A stretch of DNA of 37,447 nucleotides from Lentisphaeria bacterium (GCA_017502435.1 JAFVUZ010000259.1:1-37447); one strand, 5' to 3'; numbered from the stretch's first letter, positions 22,301-30,574 are shown. Notes: a model not told the origin generated them from the letters alone. Numbers and translations are program-made.

Positions 22301-24146
22301 CAAAGTATCTGCGGGCAACTTCCTTGAATTCCTCTTCGTTGAAATGCTCACGATAGACTTGATCCAGAAGAGAATCAAGCTGAGAATCATTAAAAATGTT
22401 GCGCAGTCCCTTGTGTCCGACAACCTCATGGAGCATGACTTCAAAAACTTCATGCGGACGCACTTTTTGGGCATTGATATAAATTTCTCCGCTGTTCAAA
22501 TCAACAAAACTTCTTCCGGGAGCGTCGGCAGGGACTTTGTCTTTGACGGACTCCCAGTTTTCAACAACGTGAAACACAGTGTCCTTAAATCCCTGACTGT
22601 ATTCAGAGACTTTATCGACAACATCGTCATAATTATGAACGAGAGACTTCCGCAGATTGTTGCGTTTTTCCGCCTCTTCCTGAAGAATCAAATCTTGTTC
22701 TTCCTCCGGCAATTCATCAAAATTCCGTTTTTTCGATATTTCATCAAGATAAATAGTTTCAACAGCTCTTTCAAGGTCAACCGTGCTTGCTGCATCGTCA
22801 AGATTTTGCAATACATATAATTGTTTTCTGTCCTCTTCAGAAAGGTTTTCATTATTGGAAAGCTCTTCAACCTTTTTCCGGATAATATTGCGTAAAGCCT
22901 CTTGTCTCTGTGCAGAAATTTTCCTTGAATACGCTCCCATTGCGGAAAAACCGACTCCGGAGGGGAAAGCAAGAACCATAGCTTCCGGAACTCCGCGCAA
23001 AAGTTCTTCCTTGAGTTTTGAGGACTTCCACTTTTCATCACCGCGCAAACCGAAACTAATATCGAGAATATTTTCGGCAAGTTGTTCTGCCCCTTCTTCG
23101 ACAACTTCTTTAGATACATCCAGTCCCATGCGGATCAGGGCTTTTTTGAGACCTTTTTTTACCGCTTCTGCAGCCACCTTTTTTTTGACTGCGCCGGAGA
23201 TTATTCCCTGTGTTATTTTTTCTGCCCCACCATTGATAAGACCAATGCCGATACCGTACAAAACAGCCTCAGACTCTGTCATCTGCGGATAATCATCTTT
23301 GATATCATAATAACCATTGACTGCAAAAATACTTGCAAGAGAAGATACGCCTCCGGATGCAATAATCAGACCTGTTTGTGCGGCAAGCTGAGGAATATAA
23401 TTCACAAACGCAACGCCTAAATTTTCTGCCCAATCAGACACGGATTTGCTGTTTGTAACCCAATCAGCCGGAAGTTGCATATTTTTTTCAGCCCATTCAA
23501 TATCCGGCATAAAATGCTTTTGAAAAGGCTTCATAACAAAAGATTCAACTTTTTTTCTTGCCTGTTCCGGCTCCGTGATAAGTTCAGCAGCCTGCGGATT
23601 TTTTGCAAGAAGTTCAGCTTTGACGGAAGTGACTGCAAGTTCGCTCCACAAACCGGCAAGGAACCTTGCAACATTGAACCCCGCTTCGGCAACTCTTCCG
23701 CTGCCGGAAACGAAAGCGGCAGCGCCTCGCCGTTCCCAAAAAGTTTTATCAGGACGTTGAAAGTTGATACTTTTGCCGATTTCTGAAAAAGCGGCATCAA
23801 CCGACTGCATTTTACCCCCATTGAATTTTTTTATCAGGTCGTCAATATTGCCATGACAAAAACGGATATCCTCTTTTCTCATTTGAGAAAAATACGCAGC
23901 GAGAGCCCATTTTTTTCGCTCTTGTTCCACATCTCCCCCCATGCGTTCAATATGGAAACTCATATCCGCACGAACCTGCGGATCATCAATAAATGCCAGA
24001 GGATCACCGGAAAAAGCCTTTTGCAAATTCTGCCAACTTTTTTTTGAGGGTGAAAAAAAAGGATTTGAGACGGGAGTGGTCTCTTCCCAAGTCGGAATAT
24101 GTTCAACTGGCGTGGTCTCTTCCCAAGTCGGAATATGTTCTGCCAT
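16320..24146 (-). CDS. Giant polyvalent internal virion protein (gp16 position)
   Basis: 2608 residues, expected to be packaged and ejected with the DNA. The start is duplicated (EHIPTWEETTPV twice). Residues about 230-380 carry small-residue hydrophobic stretches. A zincin-like HEVVGHKGLRN lies near 573. An LPD-type region (LATGWEKGGDGKWRME) leads to HEIQHAIQ near 925, a second metallopeptidase-like motif. An ADP-ribosyltransferase-like domain runs about 1130-1285 (VVYHGTDADFYSF ... GAWFSRS). Helical regions follow, then a C-terminal domain (about 2200-2608) typical of the largest protein in phage polyvalent families. Boundary motifs TDLRFSI, TDLRFSV and PDIRFSI stand near 724, 1108 and 1287. 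Gene order matches T7 gp16, but no transglycosylase was recognised. The ATG shares a base with the upstream stop. Confidence 0.85.
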   Translation of the reverse strand: MAEHIPTWEETTPVEHIPTWEETTPVSNPFFSPSKKSWQNLQKAFSGDPLAFIDDPQVRADMSFHIERMGGDVEQERKKWALAAYFSQMRKEDIRFCHGNIDDLIKKFNGGKMQSVDAAFSEIGKSINFQRPDKTFWERRGAAAFVSGSGRVAEAGFNVARFLAGLWSELAVTSVKAELLAKNPQAAELITEPEQARKKVESFVMKPFQKHFMPDIEWAEKNMQLPADWVTNSKSVSDWAENLGVAFVNYIPQLAAQTGLIIASGGVSSLASIFAVNGYYDIKDDYPQMTESEAVLYGIGIGLINGGAEKITQGIISGAVKKKVAAEAVKKGLKKALIRMGLDVSKEVVEEGAEQLAENILDISFGLRGDEKWKSSKLKEELLRGVPEAMVLAFPSGVGFSAMGAYSRKISAQRQEALRNIIRKKVEELSNNENLSEEDRKQLYVLQNLDDAASTVDLERAVETIYLDEISKKRNFDELPEEEQDLILQEEAEKRNNLRKSLVHNYDDVVDKVSEYSQGFKDTVFHVVENWESVKDKVPADAPGRSFVDLNSGEIYINAQKVRPHEVFEVMLHEVVGHKGLRNIFNDSQLDSLLDQVYREHFNEEEFKEVARRYFDLTELTDEEGNSYLDVSLEDVNDQRLAAEEYIAYLAQQETKPSWWKEFLQKIRMFFARLPFFKDVRMTDDEINTVLARSTRSVRRGMFDRRSRVQTDGNGLERTGTDLRFSIIGERGAALLDRTLKQDNTANLQIAKEMLSAGKDAKTIKLATGWEKGGDGKWRMEVPDVTMKTEHVYGNIRQVVEAPVYLDGPLEYYVSAPELFAAYPFLRQLKVETRDLDNAHGMYVHSTGEIRIDKNAMGLTEDNQKRLEELRKQIVKAENWSDKDRKTAELLGIDNAPEAIRVKAEKEIAAITKGQLDRYRDILVHEIQHAIQAQEGFAHGSSLEYFETHPVREEKFKKDYEEAIKEEYKRKKEAFDEHPELYDDFRRYEQIDKMGADEFTDENLEEMEEISDRLESAIGEKWTRYVDARRTLQNARFNYYRSEVSPYSAYIRTAGEVESRNAQHRKDMTAEEKRNSLLYETEDVAEDSKIYLFDGDNGLERIGTDLRFSVAENGDVRNGTDENGRAYSKSLQFKKWFGKSKVVDQNGEPLVVYHGTDADFYSFDTKNGAWFSRSMEYAESMMEERNGKNLLACYLAIKNPMIVKADPQKFAADIAWEKSLIAEARTKGHDGLIIENNTDNDLEKDVFYVAFSPEQIKLAGNVDTNGELIPGTGNIGTFDPENPDIRFSISEYSAEEVRDYVDILKPFTGAVIDRNPEDYAAYLKEHGVDIPEKDAFRFAQEAARQKMKQAKKAADARRDNWLYDNIMEYRWAVDFSGSFDFKIRVSPRFEKTEKSGTFWTKKNDSGKNIISLEELAKYVSRQTGKDELEVEENLFDFFRDLTKPILRKNYTDFKKEQFAADKEAAKQAFDEFMQQEKYRIQDEAVQVLSAGQPLTMDWIYGNRKVFNELYQMIFNKEAPVKVSQRDFEAINAALMQEGANASTYAEAYKVARANAWNEFQTKLTALRDNVIKQKADAVKLQREAVSFAEKELPKEARAEFVRDIIGLLEYSNAPSTKYPEGRRQAEFDKIIEKMTQRAGVERKESAISQIDSLLDQYKVMRTFKGIPISKVPSVQNVMTEVRRLTRMTAGAVNAYVGLQTALMSQAEDGSQAWEDARKRAELAAMFGNLQFKSADEAEEALKFLTKLVTEGKAEFRQQLRERLDKIKSMRNEVVRNLSGGVIDTTGKDADRFNKYLLKNRATLESFLRLIANMKIQDFDSTVLAHLVKEYEYAQEREKTQLRLFDRDFRKAVKDILGYDGLVGWKKFLDEINSPVSGVFRDVYTAEVKENGMSFPIIGKRPAIRTKVNWKIAEYALDKYADDVNMVFQKIGVSHARDIFKDYGEIKDDYAIFQVGEKFIVFSFDMENNSVSEFEVPSQAIDRRIFGGGRIVNDLSRRFVRKQTDDVSAGVKPVDPEFGNDAEDIQYQALSDLDKAAAEVEFLSNPRELKSSREEIPDLTINRAIQLILEWEQLDYKDAFEWNGFTAETIQQLYDAVPKKYKRLAYWMRDYVNQKSDKLDEVSVKKYGVHLPRIPNYWMGAFSGSAKQRLSADNMLGSMSMNPSFLIARKGHLKAPDTNADAVAMFISHVWQQAHFIENNDAVSDLAAVFNDSKVKTAINNTLGNNVTDEILRRIKEYAAGGGTEKKSFDILKKFLSFYAPAKVGFSIPSAAKQIAGMIAYAYNIPLKDYLKYSGRTVTLSGDFKEFARFAWNSDFVQNRFAGSLDKDLVYLMNHAINSEKYSVFSSFLLDVGTLPLRGADTVAVILGGYPVYAYTRDQAPAAGKTPAEARKAAEYAWMKATNETQQSSNVTSKNYFMANYDGVLTLFRSNAIQTMDIVLRSLDEIKLGGKTKEAKQKLARRLLISHVIIPANMFLVSQLWSKGIDVEEWNWEDLFIGMLFGSWEGLFLAEYFKKATEKIVAIAAGKPFFSPSGSAVPVLDDSIDAINKIGKLFGDKELDPSDLAAGAKSLGDILMAGGIAYTPAGIFGSVLSAAGTRARQVLRWFEDK
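20821..20858 (-). repeat. Cassette-boundary direct repeat, copy 2
   Basis: 38 bases matching 36 of 38 positions of 21970-22007. It encodes the GLERIGTDLRFSV boundary between the metallopeptidase-like and ADP-ribosyltransferase-like cassettes. TCCGTTCC words recur within it and nearby. Confidence 0.8.
21970..22007 (-). repeat. Cassette-boundary direct repeat, copy 1
   Basis: The partner of 20821-20858, encoding the GLERTGTDLRFSI boundary ahead of the metallopeptidase-like cassette. The two copies flank about 1.15 kb in direct orientation and in frame, so recombination between them would cleanly remove that cassette. Confidence 0.8.
24076..24140 (-). repeat. 29-bp direct repeat, 36-bp period
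   Basis: Exact copies at 24076-24104 and 24112-24140 duplicate the peptide EHIPTWEETTPV at the N-terminus of the giant virion protein. The duplication keeps the frame and looks recent, as the 29 bases are identical. Confidence 0.9.
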
Positions 24147-25714
24147 TATTTACCGTCCTTCCACTTGACAAACTTGCCTTCTTTTGAAAAAATTGCGATA
24201 CGTCCTTTGTAATTTCTCTCAATAAAATCAAGATTTGCGGAATTTGCCGAAGGTGTTCTGCGCTGGTTCCAAAAATCTACGAGTCTGTTGCATTCCGCTT
24301 GATTGACATCCCTTTTGAGGTTGTCAAGAAAAGTTCTGACCTCCTGTTCTGTTGCTTTGGGATTGTTTTTCAAAAATGCATCGAGTTCAACGGTTGCCAT
24401 TTTGAAATTGATGGATTTTAAATTCTCATCATCGTTGTATGTATTGATATACCAGAGGTCTTCACGTCCGGGATACCGACTGTAAAAATCATCTTTCATT
24501 TCTGAGAGCATTTCCTGAGACTTCTGATAAATATAACTTTTTTTATACTCTCCACTGGAACTTTTTTCTTTTGAGTGTTGTGCCGCGAAAGAATCCTCCA
24601 ATTGACTCAGCAAACGTTTGACCGCCGGACCGTCTCCATAGTAGTTTTTAATAATTTTCTGCCGCCAATCATTATATTGCTTCACAGCTTCGTCACGATT
24701 CGGAGAAAATTTAAAATCAATGATAGCAAATTCATCGCTATCTAATCTATATTTTCTTTGCTGCGCATTTGCTGCGGTGGTCGCGCGTTCTTTTGCCGAC
24801 TCCCTGCGCTCCCACATCTGGATCATGGCCTGTTTCTGCTTTAAATCCGCGGCAGACGTTTTCCCGGCAAAAGAATTTTCAATCATTTGCCTTGAAATGG
24901 GACGTCCCGAATCAAGTTCTTCGGCAAACTGGTATAACTCCTCTGCTCTTTTCTGACTGTCCTTTGCCTGGGCATAACGGATCATACTCTGCCGGAATTC
25001 AGGCGTTACAGCAGTAAAATTTGTAAAATTTCCATTCCCGTCAGTTGCCGAAAGTTTTTCGATAATACCCGGCGTGTTGGCTTCGACCTCTCTTCTCATC
25101 TGGGCAGACTGAGAAATTCTCGGCAGGTCAATATCTTTTTTTGTCAAATATTCCTGTTCCGAAATCAGACTGCCCCGATTTTCGGTGAGCAAACGCATTG
25201 CCTCCTGCGGATCACGTTCCGCCGCCTCTTTGAAAAGCGTCTGAAATCTGGAATAATTGGCTGAAACTGCAGCCTGAGTGCCGACCTCTCTCCTTCGGTT
25301 CAAAGCCTCAATTCTCATGCCCTGCATATCCGCTTCAAACTGCTTGCGGAATTTGTCAGTCATACGGTCAAGAAAGACTTTTGACTGTTCGGCATACAGT
25401 TTGTCCGCCTCTTCAGCCCATTTTTCAAATTCGCTGAAACTGCCGGGATTTGCTTTCATCCTGTTCTGCAGTTCACCGTTGATTTTGACAAAGAGATTTC
25501 TTGCTTCGGTTGCGGAAAGACGGTTTTCCGTCTCATCAAATTCTTTTTTGAATTGCGCGGCAACTCCGAGAGCGCCGGTTACGCTGTTGCCGAGATTTCC
25601 GATCGCCGACGCCATACCGTTGTCGCCGTAATAATGCAGAGAATGTCCGGACATCGGTGAACCGGCTGCCGTATGTTGAATAAGACCATTTTGAGAAACA
25701 GGAATTTCCGGCAT
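24146..25714 (-). CDS. Internal virion protein, gp15-position
   Basis: A 522-residue, strongly helical, Glu/Lys/Arg-rich protein. It opens with a Gly/Ser-rich region (MSGHSLHYYGDNGMASAIGN) and a small hydrophobic segment (LGNSVTGALGVAAQF), then long helices (about 55-330) and a mixed C-terminal part ending GRIAIFSKEGKFVKWKDGK. It has no enzymatic motif that I recognise. It lies between the gp14-like and the giant gp16-position genes, the place of T7 gp15, a core/ejection protein that lines the DNA channel. The assignment rests mainly on synteny and composition. Confidence 0.7.
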   Translation of the reverse strand: MPEIPVSQNGLIQHTAAGSPMSGHSLHYYGDNGMASAIGNLGNSVTGALGVAAQFKKEFDETENRLSATEARNLFVKINGELQNRMKANPGSFSEFEKWAEEADKLYAEQSKVFLDRMTDKFRKQFEADMQGMRIEALNRRREVGTQAAVSANYSRFQTLFKEAAERDPQEAMRLLTENRGSLISEQEYLTKKDIDLPRISQSAQMRREVEANTPGIIEKLSATDGNGNFTNFTAVTPEFRQSMIRYAQAKDSQKRAEELYQFAEELDSGRPISRQMIENSFAGKTSAADLKQKQAMIQMWERRESAKERATTAANAQQRKYRLDSDEFAIIDFKFSPNRDEAVKQYNDWRQKIIKNYYGDGPAVKRLLSQLEDSFAAQHSKEKSSSGEYKKSYIYQKSQEMLSEMKDDFYSRYPGREDLWYINTYNDDENLKSINFKMATVELDAFLKNNPKATEQEVRTFLDNLKRDVNQAECNRLVDFWNQRRTPSANSANLDFIERNYKGRIAIFSKEGKFVKWKDGK

Positions 25715-25717
25715 TTT

Positions 25718-26263
25718 TTACCCCACAATAGAAAGAATTGACGCACCGGCTTTAGCGACATTGACAGCTTCACCGGCAAGATTGAAACCAAAAGCAAGCG
25801 AAGAAGGACGTGAATTTTTCGCACTCTGAATATTGTTTGCGGCGACTTTGGCGCCGAAAGCATAGTCTTTTGACTTTGTAGAGAGCTGCGAAAGTTGTCT
25901 GGCAGTTGAATATTTGTTGTCCTGAATGCTCAATTCTTCTGCAGAAGCCGCCGCGCCGAGAACAGCCAGAGGACTGCCGGAACTCATTGCCGTACCGGAT
26001 CTGCCGAGCATGGCGATACGCTGACTTCTTGCCTGTTCGGCGGCAGCGCGCATTCTTCTGGCATTTTCAATGCCCTCTGCTTCAAGAGCCTGCGCTTCAC
26101 GCTCAGCCATCCGCTCGTTGTATTCCATCTGTTGCTGTTGCAGACGTGCGTTTGCCTCAGCAACTTTCGCCTGATTTTTTGCGATTTGCCGCTGCTCGTC
26201 AACTTTTTTGTAAATGCCGTAGCCGACACCTCCTAAAATTGCCCATGTGACCGGATCTGCCAT
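25718..26263 (-). CDS. Internal virion protein, gp14-like
   Basis: A 181-residue protein. A short N-terminal hydrophobic stretch (VTWAILGGVGYGIYKK) precedes an Ala/Glu/Gln-rich helix (about 30-90) with EGIENARRMRAAAEQARSQR. It continues into MLGRSGTAMSSGSPLAVLG and an Ala-rich C-terminus. This pattern (Gly hydrophobic start, Ala/Gln helix, SGxxMSSGSP turn) is common in T7 gp14-type virion core proteins. GGGAGG precedes ATG. Synteny between the gp13-like and gp15-position genes supports it. Confidence 0.75.
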   Translation of the reverse strand: MADPVTWAILGGVGYGIYKKVDEQRQIAKNQAKVAEANARLQQQQMEYNERMAEREAQALEAEGIENARRMRAAAEQARSQRIAMLGRSGTAMSSGSPLAVLGAAASAEELSIQDNKYSTARQLSQLSTKSKDYAFGAKVAANNIQSAKNSRPSSLAFGFNLAGEAVNVAKAGASILSIVG

Positions 26264-26266
26264 ATT

Positions 26267-26713
26267 TTACCTCCCGCAAAAAAAGAATTTTTCTTCAATG
26301 GTATCTGCGGTAATAAAACCGCAGTTGTCGGCAATTTTGTTGATGCTGTTTCTTCCGAAAATGGAAACAAGATATTTTTTTCCTCTGCCGGAAGCGTATT
26401 CAACAGCATATTCAATACATTTTTTGATTGCAAAACAAGTCTGTTTTTTGTTGAATTTGTGATTGATCATGCAGTGACCGAGGATTGCAACATTGCTTGA
26501 ATGTTCAAAATAAATTGGAATGACACATACCAATGTTCCATCAACCGACACGCACACACCTGTTTCCGGCAGAAAATCTTTCGGAAAATCTTTTCCGTCA
26601 TAATAACTCTTGAACCAGAGAAGCGCAGTATTCACATCTTCTTCCGACATCTCCCGGCAGACATACCGGCTGCGCCGGACCGGGAATTCAAACGAATCAA
26701 TCAAGCTGCTCAC
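26267..26713 (-). CDS. GNAT-fold-like protein, gp13-position
   Basis: A 148-residue protein starting at GTG (GAGGTG site), with its start overlapping the stop of the gp12-like gene. The layout of strands VCVSVDGTLVCVIPIYF and SNVAILGHCMINH, a helix, and the terminal SIFGRNSINKIADNCGFITAD resembles the N-acetyltransferase fold. The last block corresponds to the GN-xx-xx-F-G end of GNAT proteins. T7 gp13, in the same place, has a similar degenerate GNAT-like sequence and assists virion assembly. Catalysis is not evident. Confidence 0.62.
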   Translation of the reverse strand: MSSLIDSFEFPVRRSRYVCREMSEEDVNTALLWFKSYYDGKDFPKDFLPETGVCVSVDGTLVCVIPIYFEHSSNVAILGHCMINHKFNKKQTCFAIKKCIEYAVEYASGRGKKYLVSIFGRNSINKIADNCGFITADTIEEKFFFCGR

Positions 26714-28953
26714 TCGTTCACCTCATATGTTGCAGAAATCGCGCTCAGATTAAACGGCAGCGGCAAATCATGCTTTACTTCAATGGCAATCTCGTCACTG
26801 CTGCCTGAGAGCATATTAAGCGTTACAACTTCACTCTTCGGAATAACACCGGAATCCATTGTATCATCAAGAACATCACGCGAAATAACAGTCTGCCAGC
26901 AGTCTTCACCGCAGCGGACTTGTCCGCCGACAGAGTTGTACACTCTCAATTTGAGAGATCCGACAGACTTTTTGCGGAGCATACTTGAACCGTTTTGAGT
27001 TTCAATTTCAATCGGCATGGGTGAAACAAGAGAATCATATGCTAAACCGACGATGATATTTTCTGCCGGATAATCAAGAAAAACTTTTCCGTCAAGAACT
27101 TTCCGGTCGTTTTGAATCGCACCGTCGGCAAGAATTGAAACAGTCATGCCTTCAAGGTATTCCAGACCGGCAAGTTCCTCAACAGCTGAACCTGAAAAGG
27201 TTTTCCCGCAGTCAACAAAAAAATCATTTTCCGCCCTGGGTGCCATAACTTCAACAAATTTTCTTCCGTTCCTCTCAACGATAAACCAAACCTGATTGAC
27301 TTCCGGAGATGGAATCACGCAGACAGACACAAATTTTCCCTGAGTGGTATGCCGGTGCCATCCGACAACTTGCTGATCACGCTCATAAGTTAAAGCTGCA
27401 ACAGTTCCGTCATTCCGGACGCACCATAATATAGAATCCGGCAACTGCTGCAAAGCCGTCTCTTTTATGCCGCTTTCAGAAACATGATCGGCAAGAATGG
27501 TCATATCCGGAGCGACATAACCGTTTTTTTCATAACTGTAAACAAATTCACGGACTTTTCTCTTGCCCTGCTGAACAAAAAGCAGCGTATCGCCGACCAT
27601 TCGCGCGGGAATTCCGGCAGAACCGTAAACGCTTTGGCGCCGGACTTTAAAATTTGTCGGTGTCAAAGCGGAATTTGAATCAGACGCTGCAAGCGTCCAC
27701 TCTGAATCGACAGTCCCGATAACAAGAGCCTCATGCTGACACATCCAGCAGATAGTATTCACGGTATCGCTTGCCATTGAAAACTCCAAACCGTCATCGG
27801 CTTTTTCGCCGAGCAGAAAGTTGTCCCAATCGCCCGTTTTGCTTGCCCAGACAGTTTGCGGACGGTACTTTGTCCCGCCGAAAACCATCCGTTCCTCAAA
27901 AAAAGAAATGGTACGCGGGAACCCCCGTCTATTGCTCCATGCGCCTTCGTTCCACTCATTTGTGGCAACAGCCTCGCCGATTTTTTTCGTGACGGTACCG
28001 CTTGCGTGTCTGCTGTCAGTTACCGCTGTGATTTTCACAATTCCGGTCATTTGGAAATCCGGATTGACAAGTTTTACCCGGCAGAGCTTAAGCGTTCCTG
28101 TGTCGCTCTGGGAATAGTCTTTCATCTGCACACGGTACAGCACATTTTCCAGTTCTTCCGTGCCATCGGTGGAAACGTTGTTGTCCTTTGCGCTTGAGTA
28201 GGTGCGAAAATCGTTCCATGTTGAACCATTGTCAAAACTGCGCTGAATGACAAGTGTCCCGGTCCAGGTGCCATGCGAAGAGAAACTCCAGAATCCCCGG
28301 ACTTCAAGGGAATCGGTCACGCCGTCCGCGGTAAAATCCTTTTCAATATCGTTTTCTTTTCTGGTGTGAACAAGTTGAAAGAATCCGCCAATATTGCCGG
28401 ACTCAAAACAATCCTTGCTTGCAGTAAGCGTGATATTGCCCTCTCTTGCCGACGGCGTTATGGTGAAATCATCATCAATATTTTGTTCCAGAACCGGGGG
28501 ATATTCAAAGTGCTTTTCTTCAAGAATAAAAACAAATTCCGCCGTTCTCTTCAATTCCATAACCGGGTGTTCCGGATGAACAACAGTCATAATATCGGCT
28601 GACTGGATGAACTTGATATCATCAAGCTGCTGTTCTGTGTACGGTGCAGACACTTCTGCTCCTGTAACGATAACACCGTTGCGGAAAAACCGGATGTACC
28701 TGTCTCCGAACTCACAGACATAGGCAATATCGCGCGAAAAAACAAACGGAATCAACCGGCAGTTTTTATCCGGATACTTTGTCTCTGAGACAAATTCAAG
28801 TCCGGGACGTTTTTCAACAGAACCGTAAGGCGTGACAATAAAATTCTCCAACTTCCTGCAGCCTTTTGAATACTGGGAAACATCACTTCGCGAGAGCATT
28901 TTTGGTGACAGTTCACCGGCATTGAAAGCAATGATTGAAGCAAAAACCGGCAT
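26710..28953 (-). CDS. Tail tubular protein B (nozzle), gp12-like
   Basis: A 747-residue protein forming the podovirus tail nozzle. The start FNAGELSPKMLSRSDVSQYS and YGSVEKRPGLEFVSETK are characteristic of this family. A beta-propeller-type body follows, with QTVWASKTGDWDNF, RKVREFVYSYEKNGYVAPDMT and VIPSPEVNQVWFIVER. The C-terminus is beta-rich. ATG 28953 has an AGAGGG site; a GTG at 28962 is possible. It directly follows the gp11-like gene, as in T7. The fibre anchor would bind between nozzle and adaptor. Confidence 0.9.
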   Translation of the reverse strand: MPVFASIIAFNAGELSPKMLSRSDVSQYSKGCRKLENFIVTPYGSVEKRPGLEFVSETKYPDKNCRLIPFVFSRDIAYVCEFGDRYIRFFRNGVIVTGAEVSAPYTEQQLDDIKFIQSADIMTVVHPEHPVMELKRTAEFVFILEEKHFEYPPVLEQNIDDDFTITPSAREGNITLTASKDCFESGNIGGFFQLVHTRKENDIEKDFTADGVTDSLEVRGFWSFSSHGTWTGTLVIQRSFDNGSTWNDFRTYSSAKDNNVSTDGTEELENVLYRVQMKDYSQSDTGTLKLCRVKLVNPDFQMTGIVKITAVTDSRHASGTVTKKIGEAVATNEWNEGAWSNRRGFPRTISFFEERMVFGGTKYRPQTVWASKTGDWDNFLLGEKADDGLEFSMASDTVNTICWMCQHEALVIGTVDSEWTLAASDSNSALTPTNFKVRRQSVYGSAGIPARMVGDTLLFVQQGKRKVREFVYSYEKNGYVAPDMTILADHVSESGIKETALQQLPDSILWCVRNDGTVAALTYERDQQVVGWHRHTTQGKFVSVCVIPSPEVNQVWFIVERNGRKFVEVMAPRAENDFFVDCGKTFSGSAVEELAGLEYLEGMTVSILADGAIQNDRKVLDGKVFLDYPAENIIVGLAYDSLVSPMPIEIETQNGSSMLRKKSVGSLKLRVYNSVGGQVRCGEDCWQTVISRDVLDDTMDSGVIPKSEVVTLNMLSGSSDEIAIEVKHDLPLPFNLSAISATYEVNE

Positions 28954-28955
28954 GA

Positions 28956-29525
28956 TCAGCACCCTCTTCTTGCACGAATAAAACTTGATCCGGAATCTTT
29001 TTTCTGATAAACGTGGGAATTTTCCTGACTGTCAATGCTTCTGGCAATGGCAAGTTTTTTATCGTATTCAGTTCTGAAATACTGCGCCATACGGATATCG
29101 CGCGAAGCCGCCAGACACAATTCCGCCGAGAGCAGATTTTGCAATGCCTCAACGAAACAGGAATCGTATAAATCCGGATCAGCAACTTTTGAAATATAAA
29201 CCAAAGTCACCGGATAATTCTTTACAAAAATTTCTCTTCCGGCGCGTCTGAACGCCGAACCGTCCAGTAATTTGATAACGCGGACAACATCGCCCGGAAG
29301 ATAACAGCGGACAGGGTACTCGGAATCGGGACTGTCTTTGGCCGCCCTGGGCAATTCAGTAAATTTTGTTGCAAAGCTCCAAAAGTGATCCCGCAACACC
29401 CGGTCCCGGCAGATCGGGAAAAAGCGTTTGCAGAGTTTAGCATTGTTGTTTTCGTCTTCCAGACTGGTAATTGCCGGAATCCCTGCTGCGGTAAGAGCAA
29501 GATTGCAAATTGTCACCGTATCCAT
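28956..29525 (-). CDS. Tail tubular protein A (adaptor), gp11-like
   Basis: A 189-residue adaptor between portal and nozzle. Typical start ICNLALTAAGIPAITSLEDE, then CKRFFPICRDRVLRDHFWSFA (residues about 32-52), the hallmark of gp11/gp4-type tail adaptors. A YPVRCYLPGDVVRVIKL strand and a C-terminal helical part follow. Length and order (capsid, then gp11, then gp12) match T7-like podoviruses. Confidence 0.9.
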   Translation of the reverse strand: MDTVTICNLALTAAGIPAITSLEDENNNAKLCKRFFPICRDRVLRDHFWSFATKFTELPRAAKDSPDSEYPVRCYLPGDVVRVIKLLDGSAFRRAGREIFVKNYPVTLVYISKVADPDLYDSCFVEALQNLLSAELCLAASRDIRMAQYFRTEYDKKLAIARSIDSQENSHVYQKKDSGSSFIRARRGC

Positions 29526-29553
29526 ATACTCACCTGTTTTTCAGAAGTTGACA

Positions 29554-29571
29554 GGAGGGGTTTCCCCCTCC
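29554..29571 (-). terminator. GC-rich hairpin after the capsid gene
   Basis: On the minus strand GGAGGGG and CCCCTCC enclose a GAAA tetraloop, just beyond the major capsid stop. No U-tract follows, so it is more likely an mRNA stabiliser or attenuator than a full terminator. T7 places its terminator T-phi at the equivalent point after gene 10. Confidence 0.5.
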
Positions 29572-29589
29572 CGGGTTTTAAAAAGTCCT

Positions 29590-30501
29590 TTAGGCTGCCT
29601 CGTAGCAATAAACCTGAATGACTTTTGCGTCTTCAAGACGGACAGCGCCGCCCTTCATAGTTGCCAGCACCTGCCAGTTGTCCCATTTGTTGTGATTCTG
29701 GAAGATGGACATACTTGCCTCTTTCTGCATGGCAAGCACAACACCGCTCTTGCACCACGCTGCGCACATTCTGGACTTTCCGCCTGAAAGGTCACTGGTG
29801 GGCAGCATGCTGTAATTCACAAAGTGAATACCGAGAAACTCATTCGTCTGACCGCGCAGCAGAGCCTGAATTGCGTCATAGTCCCGGCTGCGGACTTCAA
29901 TTCCGCGGGCAAGGTCATCAATCTGACTCTGAGTGACAGCCATATAGATTTTGTTTTCGGGAGCGCCGAGGTCAATATCTGCTTTGCCGAAACGGCTGCG
30001 GACTTCAAGAAGTTTCTCAACGGTGAGACCCTCGTTGCTTCCGGAAGTGCCGCCCCAGGTGACGGGGACCTTCTGAGTTGCAGGCAGAGCGACTTCAGTT
30101 GTTGCTTCATCGGCACCCATTTCAATAGCGTCTCCGACAAAGGCGTCGTTGACGATGATTTCGTCAATCACACGACCGAGAGCGGAGGCACCGGCTTTGA
30201 CGACTTCGCTGGTGGGGTCAATGAGGACGTCAAGATTGTCCTGCCAGTCAATACGGTCACTCCATCCGTAAGCGGTAGCCAGAACCGCACGTCTGTCAAA
30301 CTGGGTCGGCGTGATCACGGTATCGGAATCGCGCTGTTCGATTTTGATTGCCGTGGTGGGCTTGACACGTTCAAAGGTGCGTTTGCGACCGTTCAGAGGA
30401 AGAACAGTAACAAAGGGGCGCAGCCGGGAAACTTCCTGCTGAGCCATCCGGTAGACGTTTGCGGAATACTGAGTGACAACATTGGGTGAAAGTTCTGCCA
30501 T
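29590..30501 (-). CDS. Major capsid protein
   Basis: A 303-residue protein of the HK97-fold podovirus capsid type. The N-terminal arm AELSPNVVTQYSANVYRMAQ is followed by a FVTVLPLNGRKRTFERVKPT strand region. A DRRAVLATAYGWSDRIDW segment and a helical spine (about 105-135) come next, then IYMAVTQSQIDDLAR and the closing beta region MKGGAVRLEDAKVIQVYCYEAA. ATG 30501 has GGAG 8 bases upstream; an upstream in-frame ATG would add 11 residues without a good site. It follows the scaffold gene after a terminator and its own leader, which implies separate high expression. Confidence 0.9.
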   Translation of the reverse strand: MAELSPNVVTQYSANVYRMAQQEVSRLRPFVTVLPLNGRKRTFERVKPTTAIKIEQRDSDTVITPTQFDRRAVLATAYGWSDRIDWQDNLDVLIDPTSEVVKAGASALGRVIDEIIVNDAFVGDAIEMGADEATTEVALPATQKVPVTWGGTSGSNEGLTVEKLLEVRSRFGKADIDLGAPENKIYMAVTQSQIDDLARGIEVRSRDYDAIQALLRGQTNEFLGIHFVNYSMLPTSDLSGGKSRMCAAWCKSGVVLAMQKEASMSIFQNHNKWDNWQVLATMKGGAVRLEDAKVIQVYCYEAA

Positions 30502-30574
30502 TTTATTTACTCCTTTATTTTGTTGATTTGGCATTTTTTCACACGCGTGAATATGGATTCATGATTGCCCGGAA

